From Alcaligenaceae bacterium (GTDB lineage: Bacteria > Pseudomonadota > Gammaproteobacteria > Burkholderiales > Burkholderiaceae_B), in NCBI GenBank assembly GCA_030538235.1, contig JAUNUJ010000002.1:124001-188000 (forward strand): a stretch of DNA of 64,000 nt. Reading direction: 5' to 3'. The position numbers and the translations under genes are program-made. Of this stretch, positions 35,190 to 45,331 are shown one piece after another. Positions within the stretch are counted from its first letter, which is position 1; each line of letters starts with the position of its first letter. Below the pieces are notes generated by a model. The model saw only the letters and a program-made list of their open reading frames with translations, had not been told where the DNA came from and did not search any database.

Positions 35190-36492
35190 CGCTTGCCGGC
35201 CTTACACCATCAATGCCGTAAATACCGCCGGTGCGACCGGTACCCGCCCCCGCATCTCTAGCCACTTGCGCTTGACGCGCCACCTCAGCGGCGGCTTCCG
35301 AACTATCAACCACGGTCGCCGCAGGCTCTGCTGTTACAATCGTCGGCATAGGCGTCGCCTCGCTCCCTGTCTCTGCGCTTGGCTCGCGCACGGTTCGAGC
35401 TGCTTTAACCTCAGATGAGGTGGTGTTTTCCAAGACTAGACTGACTAATTCCTGAGGAGCGCCTTGGACTTTAGCCTGACCGATTTCTTCTAATACGACG
35501 AATTTGATCTTACCCGCAGTGGCTTTTTTGTCTAGCTTCATAATCTCAAACCATTTGTCTTTGCCACCCAAACAAGGGGCGACCGTAGGACAACCGATTT
35601 TTTCGACCAAAGCACGTACACGCGCTACATCTTCTTTGGGGAAGTTACCAATCAAGGCCGATAATTCAGCTGCCTGCACCATACCGCAACCGACGGCTTC
35701 ACCGTGCAGCCATTCACCGTAACCCAAGCCATTTTCAATGGCATGGGCAAAGGTGTGACCAAAATTCAGAATCATGCGACGGTTTGACTCCTTTTCGTCC
35801 TCTTCGACCACTTGCGCTTTTAATTCACAAGAACGATGAATGGCATAGCTAATAGCCTCCGGCTCCAGTGCCTTAAGCTCTTCAGCAAAGTCTTCACACC
35901 AATCAAAGAACTCACGATCCATAATCAAACCGTACTTGATTACCTCGGCTAAACCCGCTGCAATCTCGCGCTGCGGCAAGGTTTTTAAGACATTGATATC
36001 AATATCGACGGCAATTGGTTGATAGAAAGCGCCAATCAGGTTCTTACCCAGTGGGTGATTTACCGCAGTTTTACCGCCGACCGATGAATCCACCTGAGCT
36101 AATAAGGTCGTCGGCACTTGTACAAAGCGAATACCGCGCATAAATGTAGCCGCTGCAAAACCGCCCAGATCGCCAACTACACCGCCACCAAGCGCAACCA
36201 GTACCGATTTACGATCCAGTTTTTGCTCCAACATAAAGCTAAAGACATCGTTTAACGTATCCAAATTTTTATACTGCTCGCCATCAGGGATATCGAAACA
36301 ATAAATCTCTTTGCCCGTAGCCCTTAAGGCTTTTAATGCGATGTCACCGTAAAACTTACGCACCGTGGGATTACTTAACAAGACAATGGCACTGGCATCG
36401 GGCGGGATGGACGTGGCAAGCTGTTGCATGATATTTGGTGCAATCTGGATCGGGTAACAACCACCGGGGGCATTTACTCTAACAATACTCAT
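35182..36492 (-). CDS. aroB: 3-dehydroquinate synthase with long C-terminal tail
   Basis: AroB makes 3-dehydroquinate from DAHP, the second step of the shikimate pathway. The core (residues 1-356) is complete: NAD-binding [11 protein letters not shown] at 102-112, [20 protein letters not shown] at 126-145, and the zinc ligands Glu183, His246 and His263. After residue 356 there is an extra tail of 80 residues rich in Ala, Glu and Thr that ordinary AroB proteins lack; it ends with a Gly-rich [14 protein letters not shown] stretch. The gene shares an ATGA overlap with aroK and 8 bases with dgt. Confidence 0.95.
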   Translation of the reverse strand: MSIVRVNAPGGCYPIQIAPNIMQQLATSIPPDASAIVLLSNPTVRKFYGDIALKALRATGKEIYCFDIPDGEQYKNLDTLNDVFSFMLEQKLDRKSVLVALGGGVVGDLGGFAAATFMRGIRFVQVPTTLLAQVDSSVGGKTAVNHPLGKNLIGAFYQPIAVDIDINVLKTLPQREIAAGLAEVIKYGLIMDREFFDWCEDFAEELKALEPEAISYAIHRSCELKAQVVEEDEKESNRRMILNFGHTFAHAIENGLGYGEWLHGEAVGCGMVQAAELSALIGNFPKEDVARVRALVEKIGCPTVAPCLGGKDKWFEIMKLDKKATAGKIKFVVLEEIGQAKVQGAPQELVSLVLENTTSSEVKAARTVREPSAETGSEATPMPTIVTAEPAATVVDSSEAAAEVARQAQVARDAGAGTGRTGGIYGIDGVRPASDE

Positions 36493-37043
36493 TTATCATC
36501 TCTTCTGGCTAACAAGTTAATAATTTGATCAACAATGACATTTAGCGAGTCCTCTGCTGAATCGAGGATATGATCCGCAGCAGCTTCATAAATTTCGGCA
36601 CGCTCTGCTAATAACTCGCTAAGGCGCGCTTTGGGATCCGCGGTAGCTAATAATGGGCGATTTTTGTCTTTGGCCACTCGTCTAAACAACTCATCAACCT
36701 CGACTCGCAGATAAAAAACCTGACCATATTGTTGCATTAATTGACGATTTTCCGGACTCAATACCGCGCCACCACCGGTCGCCAAGACGATATTTTGGTC
36801 TAAAATGACGTCTTGTAAAACCTCTGTCTCACGTCGACGGAACCCTTTTTCACCCTCGATGTCAAAGATGGTGGGGATGTCTACACCGCAGCGTTCAACG
36901 ATCGCATGATCCAGATCGACAAACTTGCGTCCGATTTTTTTGGCCAGGGCGCGTCCAACCGTTGTTTTACCGGCACCCATCATACCAATCAGGATGATGA
37001 TGCTCTTTTCAGGTAAAACAGGGGGTGCTACAGTGTTAGTCAT
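36489..37043 (-). CDS. aroK: shikimate kinase
   Basis: The 184-residue enzyme phosphorylates shikimate with ATP. It has the P-loop GMMGAGKT (20-27), the shikimate-binding DLDHAIVERCG near 43-53, FRRRE near 69-73, GGGAVL near 95 and the lid with KNRPLL. The start follows a short gap that is divergent from PBP1a. In many Burkholderiales the pilMNOPQ genes lie between aroK and the PBP1a gene; they are missing here. Confidence 0.97.
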   Translation of the reverse strand: MTNTVAPPVLPEKSIIILIGMMGAGKTTVGRALAKKIGRKFVDLDHAIVERCGVDIPTIFDIEGEKGFRRRETEVLQDVILDQNIVLATGGGAVLSPENRQLMQQYGQVFYLRVEVDELFRRVAKDKNRPLLATADPKARLSELLAERAEIYEAAADHILDSAEDSLNVIVDQIINLLARRDDK

Positions 37044-37217
37044 TGTATTTTCAAGCTTTAATATAATTTATAATTAGCAAAATTTGCACTTTAGCCAAAT
37101 TTTACACATTTCCCGCTGTCTTTGTCGTAATTTTAACGCTAAACTAGGGGCTAAGCTTAATATTAGCCGTATTGTATCCAGGTTCATACCTTCGCTTCTG
37201 AAGCGCATTTATTACTC

Positions 37218-39689
37218 ATGAGTCAAAACAAGCAATCTCCTAAAACTTCCGGTTTCGGTTCCTTTATCGGTCGGTTTATTATTAAAACCTTATTTTTCGG
37301 CTTAGGTTTAGCGGTTTGCGGGCTGATCTTCGGCACCCTTGTCGTCAGTTCCGTATGGCCAAACCTACCCAATCTGACGGCGATGACCGATTACCGTCCC
37401 CGTATTCCCTTGCGCATTTATTCCGCTGACAAGATCCTGCTCGCCGAGTACGGTGAGGAGCGACGCAATGTTTTACGCATTGACGAATTCCCGGAAACCA
37501 TGAAATTAGCCATTCTGGCAGCTGAGGACGACAACTTCTACGAACACTCCGGTGTGGATTGGCGTGGTGTTGTACGTGCCACCTTGGCTAACGTCTCCTC
37601 TGGTGGTCGTGCCCAGGGTGCCAGTACGATTACCATGCAGGTTGCTCGTAACTTCTACCTCAGCACCGAGAAATCTTACTTGCGTAAGTTCTACGAACTA
37701 TTGTTGACTTACAAAATTGAAGACAACCTGAGCAAAGACCAAATTCTTGAGCTATACATGAACCAGATCTATTTGGGTCATCGCTCTTATGGTTTCTCAG
37801 TAGCCGCACGCACCTACTTTGCTAAGCCCTTATCCGAGGTGACTTTAGCCGAAGCGGCGGTCTTGGCCGGTATCCCCAAAGCCCCTTCACAAAACAACCC
37901 CCGCACCAATCTCAAGGGCGCCCTCGACCGTCAACATTATGTCTTAAGTCGCATGTTGCGCTTAGGCTATATTACGCAGGACGAGTTTGATGCCGCCAGA
38001 GCCGAGGAAATCACCACTCGTTCCATGAGTGAAATTGAAAGCGAAGAGGCTTCACGCATCACCCAAGCACAACGTCAGGGTAGCTATGTCGCCGAACTGG
38101 CCCGTCAGTTGATGTACCTGACTTACAAGGACAATGTCTACGGTCGCGGCTTAAATGTCTACACCACCATTGACTCTAAAGATCAGGCTGTGGCCTATCA
38201 GGCTTTACGTAAAAACATTATGCAGTTTACGCGTAATCGCCCCTACCCGGGCCCTGAGGGTCAAATCGAATTAGCCGAAGGTATCGAACACGATGACAAG
38301 GCCATGGAAAAAATCATCTACGATGTACGTATTGCGCATCCAAATGACGATGATTTGTTAGTTGCTGTGGTTCTGTCTGCCACTGCTGACAAGGTAACCT
38401 TGATGCGTCGTGTCGGCGAAATCCTCGAATTAAGCGGCAAGGAATTAAACAACGCACGCCGTGCCCTACCACCCAAGCCTAAAAATGCCGAACCGATTCT
38501 GCGCGGTTCCATTGTTTATATTCAACGCTTCGGTGACAATGGCTGGACTATTGTGAATCAGCCGGAGGTCGAAGGTGCCTTTGTCGCCCTAAACCCAAAC
38601 ACCGGGGCAATTCAATCAATGGTTGGCGGCTTTAATTTTAATCGTGGCGACTTTAACCGTGTCACCCAAGCGTGGCGCCAACCGGGCTCTACCTTTAAAC
38701 CATTTATCTACGCCGCCGGCCTAGAGCGTGGCTTGACCCCTGAAACCCGAATTTCTGATCAACCCTTTGTACTGACTGCGCGCCAAACCGGCTCCAAGCC
38801 ATGGCAGCCTAAAAACTACGGTGGCCGCTACACTGAGAGCCAGACCATGCGTAACGCCTTATATCAGTCACGCAATATGGTGTCGATTCGTATTTTAGAG
38901 GCTGTGGGCGCTGACTTTGCTCGTGATTACATCACCCGCTTTGGCTTTGATATTCGTCGTCAACCACAAAAAGGCGCCTACTTAACTATGGCCCTCGGTG
39001 CGGGTAGCGTGACTCCACTACAAATGGCCGGTGCCTATGCCGTCTTTGCCAATGGCGGTTATCGGGTGAATCCATACATTATTGATTATGTTCTGGATCC
39101 CGAGGGTAATGAAATCATGCGCACTAAACCGCAAGAAGCAGGCGATGAATCTAACCGTGTGTTGGACGCTCGCACTGCCTATGTGATGAATGATCTATTA
39201 CATGGTGTAGCCACTTCCGGTACCGGCGCTCGTGCCACTAACACCATTGGTCGCAAGGACTTACATGGCAAAACCGGCACCACCAACCAGGCCTTTGATG
39301 CTTGGTTTGCCGGCTACACTCGTGATTTAGTCGGTGTGGCCTGGTTAGGCTACGATCAGCCTCGTTCCTTAGGCAGCAATGCCACCGGTGGCCAATTAGC
39401 TATGCCGATCTGGATCGAGTATATGCAGACTGCCCTTAAAGGCACGCCGGTTAAAACCGCCGGTAATTTACCGACAGGCTTAGCCAAAACCGGCGGCAAC
39501 TTCTACTTCTCAGAGTTCCCTCAGGGTAAAGCCTTTGCTAATCTCGGCACCCGTGGTGGCTCCGGCACTTCTACCGGCAGCAGTGGCAGTGGCGGTCAAC
39601 GCTTTACCCCGATTCAACCACGCCGCGACCCGGTTCAACGCACCATCGAATCCTTTAACCCAACCGGCGGTGCACCGATTCGATTCTAA
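37218..39689 (+). CDS. mrcA: penicillin-binding protein 1A
   Basis: The 823-residue bifunctional enzyme polymerises and crosslinks peptidoglycan at the inner membrane. After a membrane anchor (residues 20-46) comes the glycosyltransferase domain with catalytic Glu103 in AAEDDNFYEHSG and GASTITMQVARN, then an OB-like insert, then the transpeptidase domain with the nucleophile Ser491 in PGSTFKPF, SRN near 554 and KTGTT near 690. The last 50 residues are a Gly/Ser-rich tail. It is divergent from aroK and has its own terminator. Confidence 0.97.
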   Translation: MSQNKQSPKTSGFGSFIGRFIIKTLFFGLGLAVCGLIFGTLVVSSVWPNLPNLTAMTDYRPRIPLRIYSADKILLAEYGEERRNVLRIDEFPETMKLAILAAEDDNFYEHSGVDWRGVVRATLANVSSGGRAQGASTITMQVARNFYLSTEKSYLRKFYELLLTYKIEDNLSKDQILELYMNQIYLGHRSYGFSVAARTYFAKPLSEVTLAEAAVLAGIPKAPSQNNPRTNLKGALDRQHYVLSRMLRLGYITQDEFDAARAEEITTRSMSEIESEEASRITQAQRQGSYVAELARQLMYLTYKDNVYGRGLNVYTTIDSKDQAVAYQALRKNIMQFTRNRPYPGPEGQIELAEGIEHDDKAMEKIIYDVRIAHPNDDDLLVAVVLSATADKVTLMRRVGEILELSGKELNNARRALPPKPKNAEPILRGSIVYIQRFGDNGWTIVNQPEVEGAFVALNPNTGAIQSMVGGFNFNRGDFNRVTQAWRQPGSTFKPFIYAAGLERGLTPETRISDQPFVLTARQTGSKPWQPKNYGGRYTESQTMRNALYQSRNMVSIRILEAVGADFARDYITRFGFDIRRQPQKGAYLTMALGAGSVTPLQMAGAYAVFANGGYRVNPYIIDYVLDPEGNEIMRTKPQEAGDESNRVLDARTAYVMNDLLHGVATSGTGARATNTIGRKDLHGKTGTTNQAFDAWFAGYTRDLVGVAWLGYDQPRSLGSNATGGQLAMPIWIEYMQTALKGTPVKTAGNLPTGLAKTGGNFYFSEFPQGKAFANLGTRGGSGTSTGSSGSGGQRFTPIQPRRDPVQRTIESFNPTGGAPIRF

Positions 39690-39735
39690 GAGCGCCCCAT
39701 TTTGAAATAATTTAAACAGCAAGAGTAGTTATAAT

Positions 39736-39770
39736 CGGCTGGTACCATCAAAAGTACCGGCCGTTTTTTT
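39736..39770 (+). terminator. intrinsic terminator after mrcA
   Basis: A 10 bp stem with one G-T pair (39736-39745 with 39754-39763), an 8-base loop and seven T. Confidence 0.95.
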
Positions 39771-39891
39771 GTCTTAATTAAGACTTTAGCAAAGCGGATA
39801 AAGACATATGATGATTAGAATTACCTTAAAGTATCAAGCCAAACTTTATACTTTAAATCCATACTAAATTAAAACTTTTTAGGAGCAGGAG

Positions 39892-42057
39892 ATGATTTAT
39901 TCCGGACCGGCAATTACTGTACAAATGCTAGATGACGGCATTGCTGAATTCAAATTTGATTTACAAAATGAGTCCGTTAACAAGTTTAACCGCGTGACGT
40001 TGGACGATCTAGATGCGGCGGTTCAAGCGGTCAAAGCGACGCCCGAGATTAAAGGTCTGCTGCTCACTTCAGGCAAAAATTTCTTTATCGTAGGCGCCGA
40101 TATTACTGAATTTGGCGGTGTCTTTGCCCGTGGCAGCGACTATATCAAAGACTGGGTGATGGACATTCACCGTATCTTCAACTCTTTTGAAGACCTCGAA
40201 ATTCCTAAAGTAGCTGCGATTAATGGCTTTGCTTTAGGTGGCGGTTTAGAGATGTGCCTAGTCGCCGACTACCGCGTGATGAGCGATAAAGCGCAAATTG
40301 GTTTGCCCGAATTAACCTTGGGTCTCATTCCCGGCTTTGGTGGTACCGTACGTCTTGCTCGTGTTGCCGGCGCTGCTAAAGCCATCGAGTGGATTAGCAC
40401 CACCAGTCCTCGCAAAGCTCAACAGGCGCTCGCTGACGGCGTTGCCGATGAGGTTGCACCTCATGATGAGTTAAGAGAGACCGCTCTAGCCGCACTTAAA
40501 AAAGCCATGGCCGGCGATATTGACTGGCAAGCCAAACGCGCGATTAAATTACAAGCCATTAATATGCCGGTTGATGATGCCAAGGCCTACTTTGATGGCG
40601 TTCGCGCTGAACTTGAAAAAGGCACTAATCCTGAGCAATACCCTGCCAGCAGAGCTTTTTTGAACGTCATTGAAGAATCAGCCGATATGCCGCGCGACCA
40701 AGCAGTCGAAGTCGAAGCAGACTACTTTGCTGAGGTTTCAGTGACTCCACAAGCTGATGCATTGGTCGGTTTATTCCTCTCTGACCAAGTCATTAAGCGC
40801 GTCGCCAAGAAAAACTCTGCCGCAGCCATTGAGGTTAATAAAGCAGCGGTTCTAGGTGCCGGCATTATGGGTGGCGGTATTGCCTATCAGGCAGCAACCA
40901 AAGGCACGCCTATCATCATGAAGGACATTGGCCAAGCCCAACTGGATCTGGGTATGGGTGAAGCTGAAAAGCAACTTGATCGCCAACTGCAACGCGGTCG
41001 TATCAACGAAGACAAAAAAGCAGCTACTCTCGGCATGATTGAGCCTAGCTTAACTTACGATGGTTTCAAAGACGTTGATATCGTGATCGAAGCTGTCACT
41101 GAAAACATCAAGGTCAAAGAAATCGTCCTTAAGGAAGCAGAAAAAGAGGTTCGTGATGATGCAATCCTCGCTTCTAATACCTCGACCATTTCTATTACTG
41201 AGCTCGCTAAAAGCCTTGAGCGCCCGGCTAACTTCGTTGGTATGCACTTCTTCAATCCGGTGCCAGTGATGCCTTTAGTAGAAGTCATCCGCGGCCAAGA
41301 AAGCTCCGCTGCTGCCGTATCTACTGCGGTTGCCCTCGCACTCAAAATGGGTAAATCCCCTATCGTTGTTGAGGACTGCCCCGGCTTCTTGGTGAATCGC
41401 GTACTCTTCCCATATTTCGGTGCGTTTGATCTTCTAGTTAAAGACGGCGCATGTATTCAGAAAATCGACCAAGTCATGGAGGATTTCGGTTGGCCTATGG
41501 GACCTGCTTACTTATCCGATGTGATTGGTCTAGATACTTGCGTCCATGCCGCAGACGTGCTGGCTGATGGTTTCCCGGATCGCATGAATCCAGACTATAA
41601 AGGCGCCACGAAGGTATTGTTCGAAGCTGGTCGTTTAGGTCAGAAAAATGGCCAGGGTTTCTACAAATACGTCGCCGATGACAGCGGTCGCAAGCGTAAA
41701 ACACCTGACGAAGAGATCAGAGACATCCTAGCTCCTCATGTAGACGCTGCTGATGGCCCCGGTTCTGTGGAGTTTTCTGCTGAAGAAATCAGAGACCGCT
41801 TAATGCTCGCCATGTGCAACGAAGTGGCTCGCTGTATCGATGAGAAAATTGTAGCTAGCCCTGACGAAGCGGATATGGCCTTAATCATGGGTCTTGGTTT
41901 CCCAAGATTCCGTGGTGGTGCCTTACGTCACATCGATCAAACTGGTCTAAAAGACTATGTTGAGCTTTGTGATCGCTATGCTCACTTAGGTAAAGCCTAT
42001 GAAGCACCGCAAATCCTGCGCGATATGGCTGCCAAAGGCGAGACTTTTTTTAATTAA
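39892..42057 (+). CDS. fadB: fatty acid oxidation complex alpha subunit
   Basis: The 721-residue protein is of FadB length and organisation. Residues 1-190 are the enoyl-CoA hydratase/isomerase domain (FIVGADITEF near 64, ALGGGLEMCLVADYR near 111), followed by the 3-hydroxyacyl-CoA dehydrogenase domains (GAGIMGGGIAYQ near 325, ASNTSTISI near 424, GMHFFNPVPVMPLVEV near 450, CPGFLVNRVLFPYF near 494). It hydrates and oxidises acyl-CoA intermediates of beta-oxidation, normally with the thiolase FadA. No fadA follows: next comes a 603-base gap. A strong AGGAG site is 8 bases before the ATG. Confidence 0.93.
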   Translation: MIYSGPAITVQMLDDGIAEFKFDLQNESVNKFNRVTLDDLDAAVQAVKATPEIKGLLLTSGKNFFIVGADITEFGGVFARGSDYIKDWVMDIHRIFNSFEDLEIPKVAAINGFALGGGLEMCLVADYRVMSDKAQIGLPELTLGLIPGFGGTVRLARVAGAAKAIEWISTTSPRKAQQALADGVADEVAPHDELRETALAALKKAMAGDIDWQAKRAIKLQAINMPVDDAKAYFDGVRAELEKGTNPEQYPASRAFLNVIEESADMPRDQAVEVEADYFAEVSVTPQADALVGLFLSDQVIKRVAKKNSAAAIEVNKAAVLGAGIMGGGIAYQAATKGTPIIMKDIGQAQLDLGMGEAEKQLDRQLQRGRINEDKKAATLGMIEPSLTYDGFKDVDIVIEAVTENIKVKEIVLKEAEKEVRDDAILASNTSTISITELAKSLERPANFVGMHFFNPVPVMPLVEVIRGQESSAAAVSTAVALALKMGKSPIVVEDCPGFLVNRVLFPYFGAFDLLVKDGACIQKIDQVMEDFGWPMGPAYLSDVIGLDTCVHAADVLADGFPDRMNPDYKGATKVLFEAGRLGQKNGQGFYKYVADDSGRKRKTPDEEIRDILAPHVDAADGPGSVEFSAEEIRDRLMLAMCNEVARCIDEKIVASPDEADMALIMGLGFPRFRGGALRHIDQTGLKDYVELCDRYAHLGKAYEAPQILRDMAAKGETFFN

Positions 42058-42660
42058 TTATTAGAGCAAAGAATGCACACCGTAGACTACGTTTTACGGT
42101 GTGCTAAAGGGCTCATCTTCGGCAGCCTATCATTTTATGTGCCACAAGCCGGAGCCATCCGCTTACTTGCCTCGACCCTGATTTAAGCCTTGTTTTATTA
42201 AAAAGTGCAAAGAGTTTTTAACTAAACACCTCTTTAACTCCGGGCAATCTGCACTCCCATCAAATGCCTCTCCTAGCCGTCCCGGATCTTAATCAAAAAT
42301 TTCAAACTTAAACAAATAGACACCTTGCCTGATCTAACTAAGGAAAAGTGCATCACAACTCACAGCTAATCGCTTTAATTTTAAACATCTGGCGACACTG
42401 AAGGCAATTGCCCTAATAAGGATACCTAAAAAAGCCCTAAGGCTATGATTACTATAATAAAATCATCATTAACCGACATAACGTAAAGCATCGCTAACGA
42501 TCGCTGTTTGCTCGCACATCGCAGCTAGCAACAAGTCTCCTTGACTTACATCAGAACTATCTTAATAAACACGACTTATTTGTCACAAAAGTGAGTAACA
42601 AGTTGTTATGCTTTATAATTAAATTGAAACTTCATTTATTCAATAACTAAGGGGGTAGTT
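42058..42660. other. 603-base gap between fadB and the TMEM43-like gene
   Basis: Apart from the hairpin at 42075-42104 nothing was identified. No frame of useful length has a ribosome site. This is where a fadA gene would be expected and it is not present. Confidence 0.6.
42075..42104 (+). terminator. hairpin after fadB
   Basis: A perfect 10 bp stem (42075-42084 with 42095-42104) with a 10-base loop, 18 bases after the fadB stop. There is no T-run, so it may act as an mRNA 3' end stabiliser or a factor-dependent stop. Confidence 0.55.
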
Positions 42661-43992
42661 ATGGCATACGAAGAACGCAAGACGAAGTCGTGGGGATCCA
42701 AACTTGGCGATGGTCTTAAGTCAGTTGTAATAGGTTTGATTTTAATTGTTGTCGCTACCGCTCTGCTCTTTTGGAACGAAGGCAGGGCAGTTAAGACAGC
42801 TGATTGTATTAATGAGGTTGAAAGTGTTTATGTTACTTTACCCGATATTAATACGCTAAACAGTGAACTCAATGGCACCGTAGTCTATGCCCAAGGCAAC
42901 GCACAAACTGAAACCGTGCTAGAGGATGGGCGTTTTAATATTCAAAAAAATGCTTTGTCGCTACGTTATAGCGCCGAGTACTACCAATGGGTAGAGACCA
43001 AGACTGAGCGTGAAGAAAAGAATGTGGGTGGTTCTAGTGAAGTGATCACTACCTATGACTATGAGAAGCGCTGGGTTACCCAACCTGTGGATTCATCTAA
43101 TTTTAAGCAATCTGAGACTCACCACAACTTCATTTTAATGGAAGTGGACACAGACACTATCTATGCAACGGATGTCAATCTAGGTGCCTATCAATTGCCT
43201 GATTTTCTTTATAAGGGAATTAAAGCCAGCGAGCCATTAGCCCTTGAGTTTGATGAAGAAACTTATGCTGAATATGCGCAAGCACTTAAAGCGAATATCA
43301 CTGCTTTGACGACAGTCCAAGGCTCACAAAACATAATCACAACGGGTGAGTTCGATGTTTTAACGCCAGAGGCTATAGGGCGAGAGTATGTTCACGTCAA
43401 ATCTGATTCAGTATATATCGGTCGTCATAGTTTAAGTCCTCAAGTGGGTGATGTTCGGATCAAAACTAGCTATACCCCGGCATCGACACCTATTGCGATG
43501 GTAGCCATGCTAAATGGCAATACCTTTAGCAAGTTTGTGGGTAAGGCGTGTAAAGATGGTTATGAATACAGTTCCATTTACGATGGTCAAAAAACCGCAA
43601 CAGAAATTTTTGAAAGTAATCGTCAAGAAAACTCCATGCTCAAATGGGGCCTTAGATTTGTTGGTCTGTTCTTGCTATTTATCGCTTTCGGAATGTTCTT
43701 CAAATTAGGTGAGGCCTTATTAGATGTGCTGCCTTTCTTGGGTAACGCCTTCAAATACGCAGGCAATATGTTAGCGGGTCTGCTGGCCTTAGCTTGGACA
43801 CTGGTGGTCATTGGTATTGGTTGGCTTTATTATCGACCAATCCACTCGATAATTCTCTTTGCAGTCGCTGCTGGCTTAGTGTTCTTAGGCTATATGCTAC
43901 GCAAAAAACGCAAAGAGCAAGTCCTAGCAGCAAGTGCAGTTGCATCACCCGGTGATGCCAAAACCATAGGTCAACAAGATCTCGGAAACTAA
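42661..43992 (+). CDS. TMEM43 family membrane protein
   Basis: The 443-residue protein matches the TMEM43/DUF1625 family: one N-terminal membrane helix (about residues 20-40) leading into LLFWNEGRAV, a large extracytoplasmic domain (45-325; YYQWVETKTEREEKN, YDYEKRWV), then three or four helices close to the C-terminus (328-412) and a charged tail. The bacterial role is unknown; the human homologue is an inner nuclear membrane protein. A GGGGG ribosome site is 6 bases before the ATG. A strong hairpin separates it from the secreted-protein cluster. Confidence 0.85.
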   Translation: MAYEERKTKSWGSKLGDGLKSVVIGLILIVVATALLFWNEGRAVKTADCINEVESVYVTLPDINTLNSELNGTVVYAQGNAQTETVLEDGRFNIQKNALSLRYSAEYYQWVETKTEREEKNVGGSSEVITTYDYEKRWVTQPVDSSNFKQSETHHNFILMEVDTDTIYATDVNLGAYQLPDFLYKGIKASEPLALEFDEETYAEYAQALKANITALTTVQGSQNIITTGEFDVLTPEAIGREYVHVKSDSVYIGRHSLSPQVGDVRIKTSYTPASTPIAMVAMLNGNTFSKFVGKACKDGYEYSSIYDGQKTATEIFESNRQENSMLKWGLRFVGLFLLFIAFGMFFKLGEALLDVLPFLGNAFKYAGNMLAGLLALAWTLVVIGIGWLYYRPIHSIILFAVAAGLVFLGYMLRKKRKEQVLAASAVASPGDAKTIGQQDLGN

Positions 43993-44048
43993 AGCCCTTT
44001 TGCCAAACTTTACATAGAACAATTCGGCTTTTAAACACACCCATCCGG

Positions 44049-44124
44049 GAGCAGGAGCAACTAATAAAACTCATCAGTCATCACAAAAAAAGTACTGATA
44101 AGCATTGTTGCCCCTGCTCTTTAG
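44049..44124 (+). terminator. long hairpin terminator after the TMEM43-like gene
   Basis: A 13-base arm (44049-44061) pairs with 44107-44119 at 12 of 13 positions, with an inner 6 bp stem, followed by a short T-run. It divides the TMEM43-like gene from the next cluster. Confidence 0.6.
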
Positions 44125-44239
44125 TTAGACCGGATAGGCTGCACTCAACAAGAAAAAGCTCATTCTGTTGTATCTGCAAAAAAGCCGTTTATGTATCTCT
44201 ATTTCTTTTAGAAGTTCTACACATTAATAGGTGAATTTT

Positions 44240-45310
44240 ATGAAAAAACTACTAACGACTGTCATATGCGTGTTGGCATTGCTAGGCGCTGTCAGCCATG
44301 CCCAAACCAAGGAAAAGGTGCTTCTTGACACCGATATGGTTGAGGTATTTGACGACGGCATTACCATGATGATGCTAGCCAATGCACCAAACATTGATTT
44401 ATTAGGCATCAGTATTGTGGTTGGCAATACGTGGGTGCCTGAGGGAACGGCTTATACCATTCGCCAGTTGGAGGCCATTGAACGCACTGATATTCCAGTT
44501 GTACCTGGGATACGTTTTCCACTTTACCCAAACCGTCATGACAATATGAAGCATGAAATGGCTTTATTTGGTAATGGCGACGGTTATCTAGGGTCGGCCG
44601 GTTATGCAGAGCCTGAGTCATGGCAGTCGGTTTATCAAAAAACCTATCAGCGTGAGCCGACTGTACAACCTTTGGATATGAAAGCGGTTAATTTCATCAT
44701 TGACCAAGTCAAAGCCAACCCTAATGAAGTCACTGTATTAGCGATTGGCACGTGTACCAACTTGGCCACCGCGGTACGTATTGCGCCGGAAATTATTCCT
44801 TTGATTAAGCGTGTGGTGTATATGGGAGGTTCATTCTTTAAACCCGGCAATACCACCCCGACTGCGGAGTTTAACTGGTGGCTCGATCCTGATGCGGCTA
44901 AGATGTGCTTGCGCACTCCCTTTAAAGAGCAAGTAATCGTCGGTTTAGAGGTATCAGAAAGTATTCCTTTTGTAAAAGACCGCTACGATCATCTTATCGA
45001 TATCACCCAAAACCCTGACATTAAGGAAATGTTGACACGTAACTTCCTCAACGGTATTTACGCTGAAAATCCGGACTATGTTCATTTCATCTGGGATGTG
45101 ATTGCGGGCGCCATTGTGATTGACTCCAGTCTTATTACAGAAGAAGTCACACGTCATGTCGATGTTAATGCTCAATTCGGATCTTCCTATGGTGAGTCCA
45201 TAGCATTTACCGAAAACCCACCCTTAGGCACACAGCAGGCACGTATTATTTTAAAGGTAGATACTGATCGCCTGTGGAAAATGATCGAAGATGCCATGGC
45301 GAAGTTTTAA
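44240..45310 (+). CDS. exported inosine-uridine-type nucleoside hydrolase
   Basis: The 356-residue product has a signal peptide (cleavage after SHA, residue 21). The hydrolase metal site opens the mature part: DTD at 30-32 and two Asp at 38-39 in VFDDG. It continues with VLAIGTCTNLATAV and GGSFFKPGN, then FNWWLDPDAA and a terminal FIWDVIAG in place of the usual His-Asp pair. These enzymes split nucleosides into base and ribose. Export is unusual and fits periplasmic salvage; the 5'-nucleotidase 1 kb downstream would supply nucleosides. The ATG at 44240 is preferred over the GTG at 44231, which would have no space for the AGGTG site. Confidence 0.85.
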   Translation: MKKLLTTVICVLALLGAVSHAQTKEKVLLDTDMVEVFDDGITMMMLANAPNIDLLGISIVVGNTWVPEGTAYTIRQLEAIERTDIPVVPGIRFPLYPNRHDNMKHEMALFGNGDGYLGSAGYAEPESWQSVYQKTYQREPTVQPLDMKAVNFIIDQVKANPNEVTVLAIGTCTNLATAVRIAPEIIPLIKRVVYMGGSFFKPGNTTPTAEFNWWLDPDAAKMCLRTPFKEQVIVGLEVSESIPFVKDRYDHLIDITQNPDIKEMLTRNFLNGIYAENPDYVHFIWDVIAGAIVIDSSLITEEVTRHVDVNAQFGSSYGESIAFTENPPLGTQQARIILKVDTDRLWKMIEDAMAKF

Positions 45311-45331
45311 CTGACAGTCAAAGGTTCTGAT

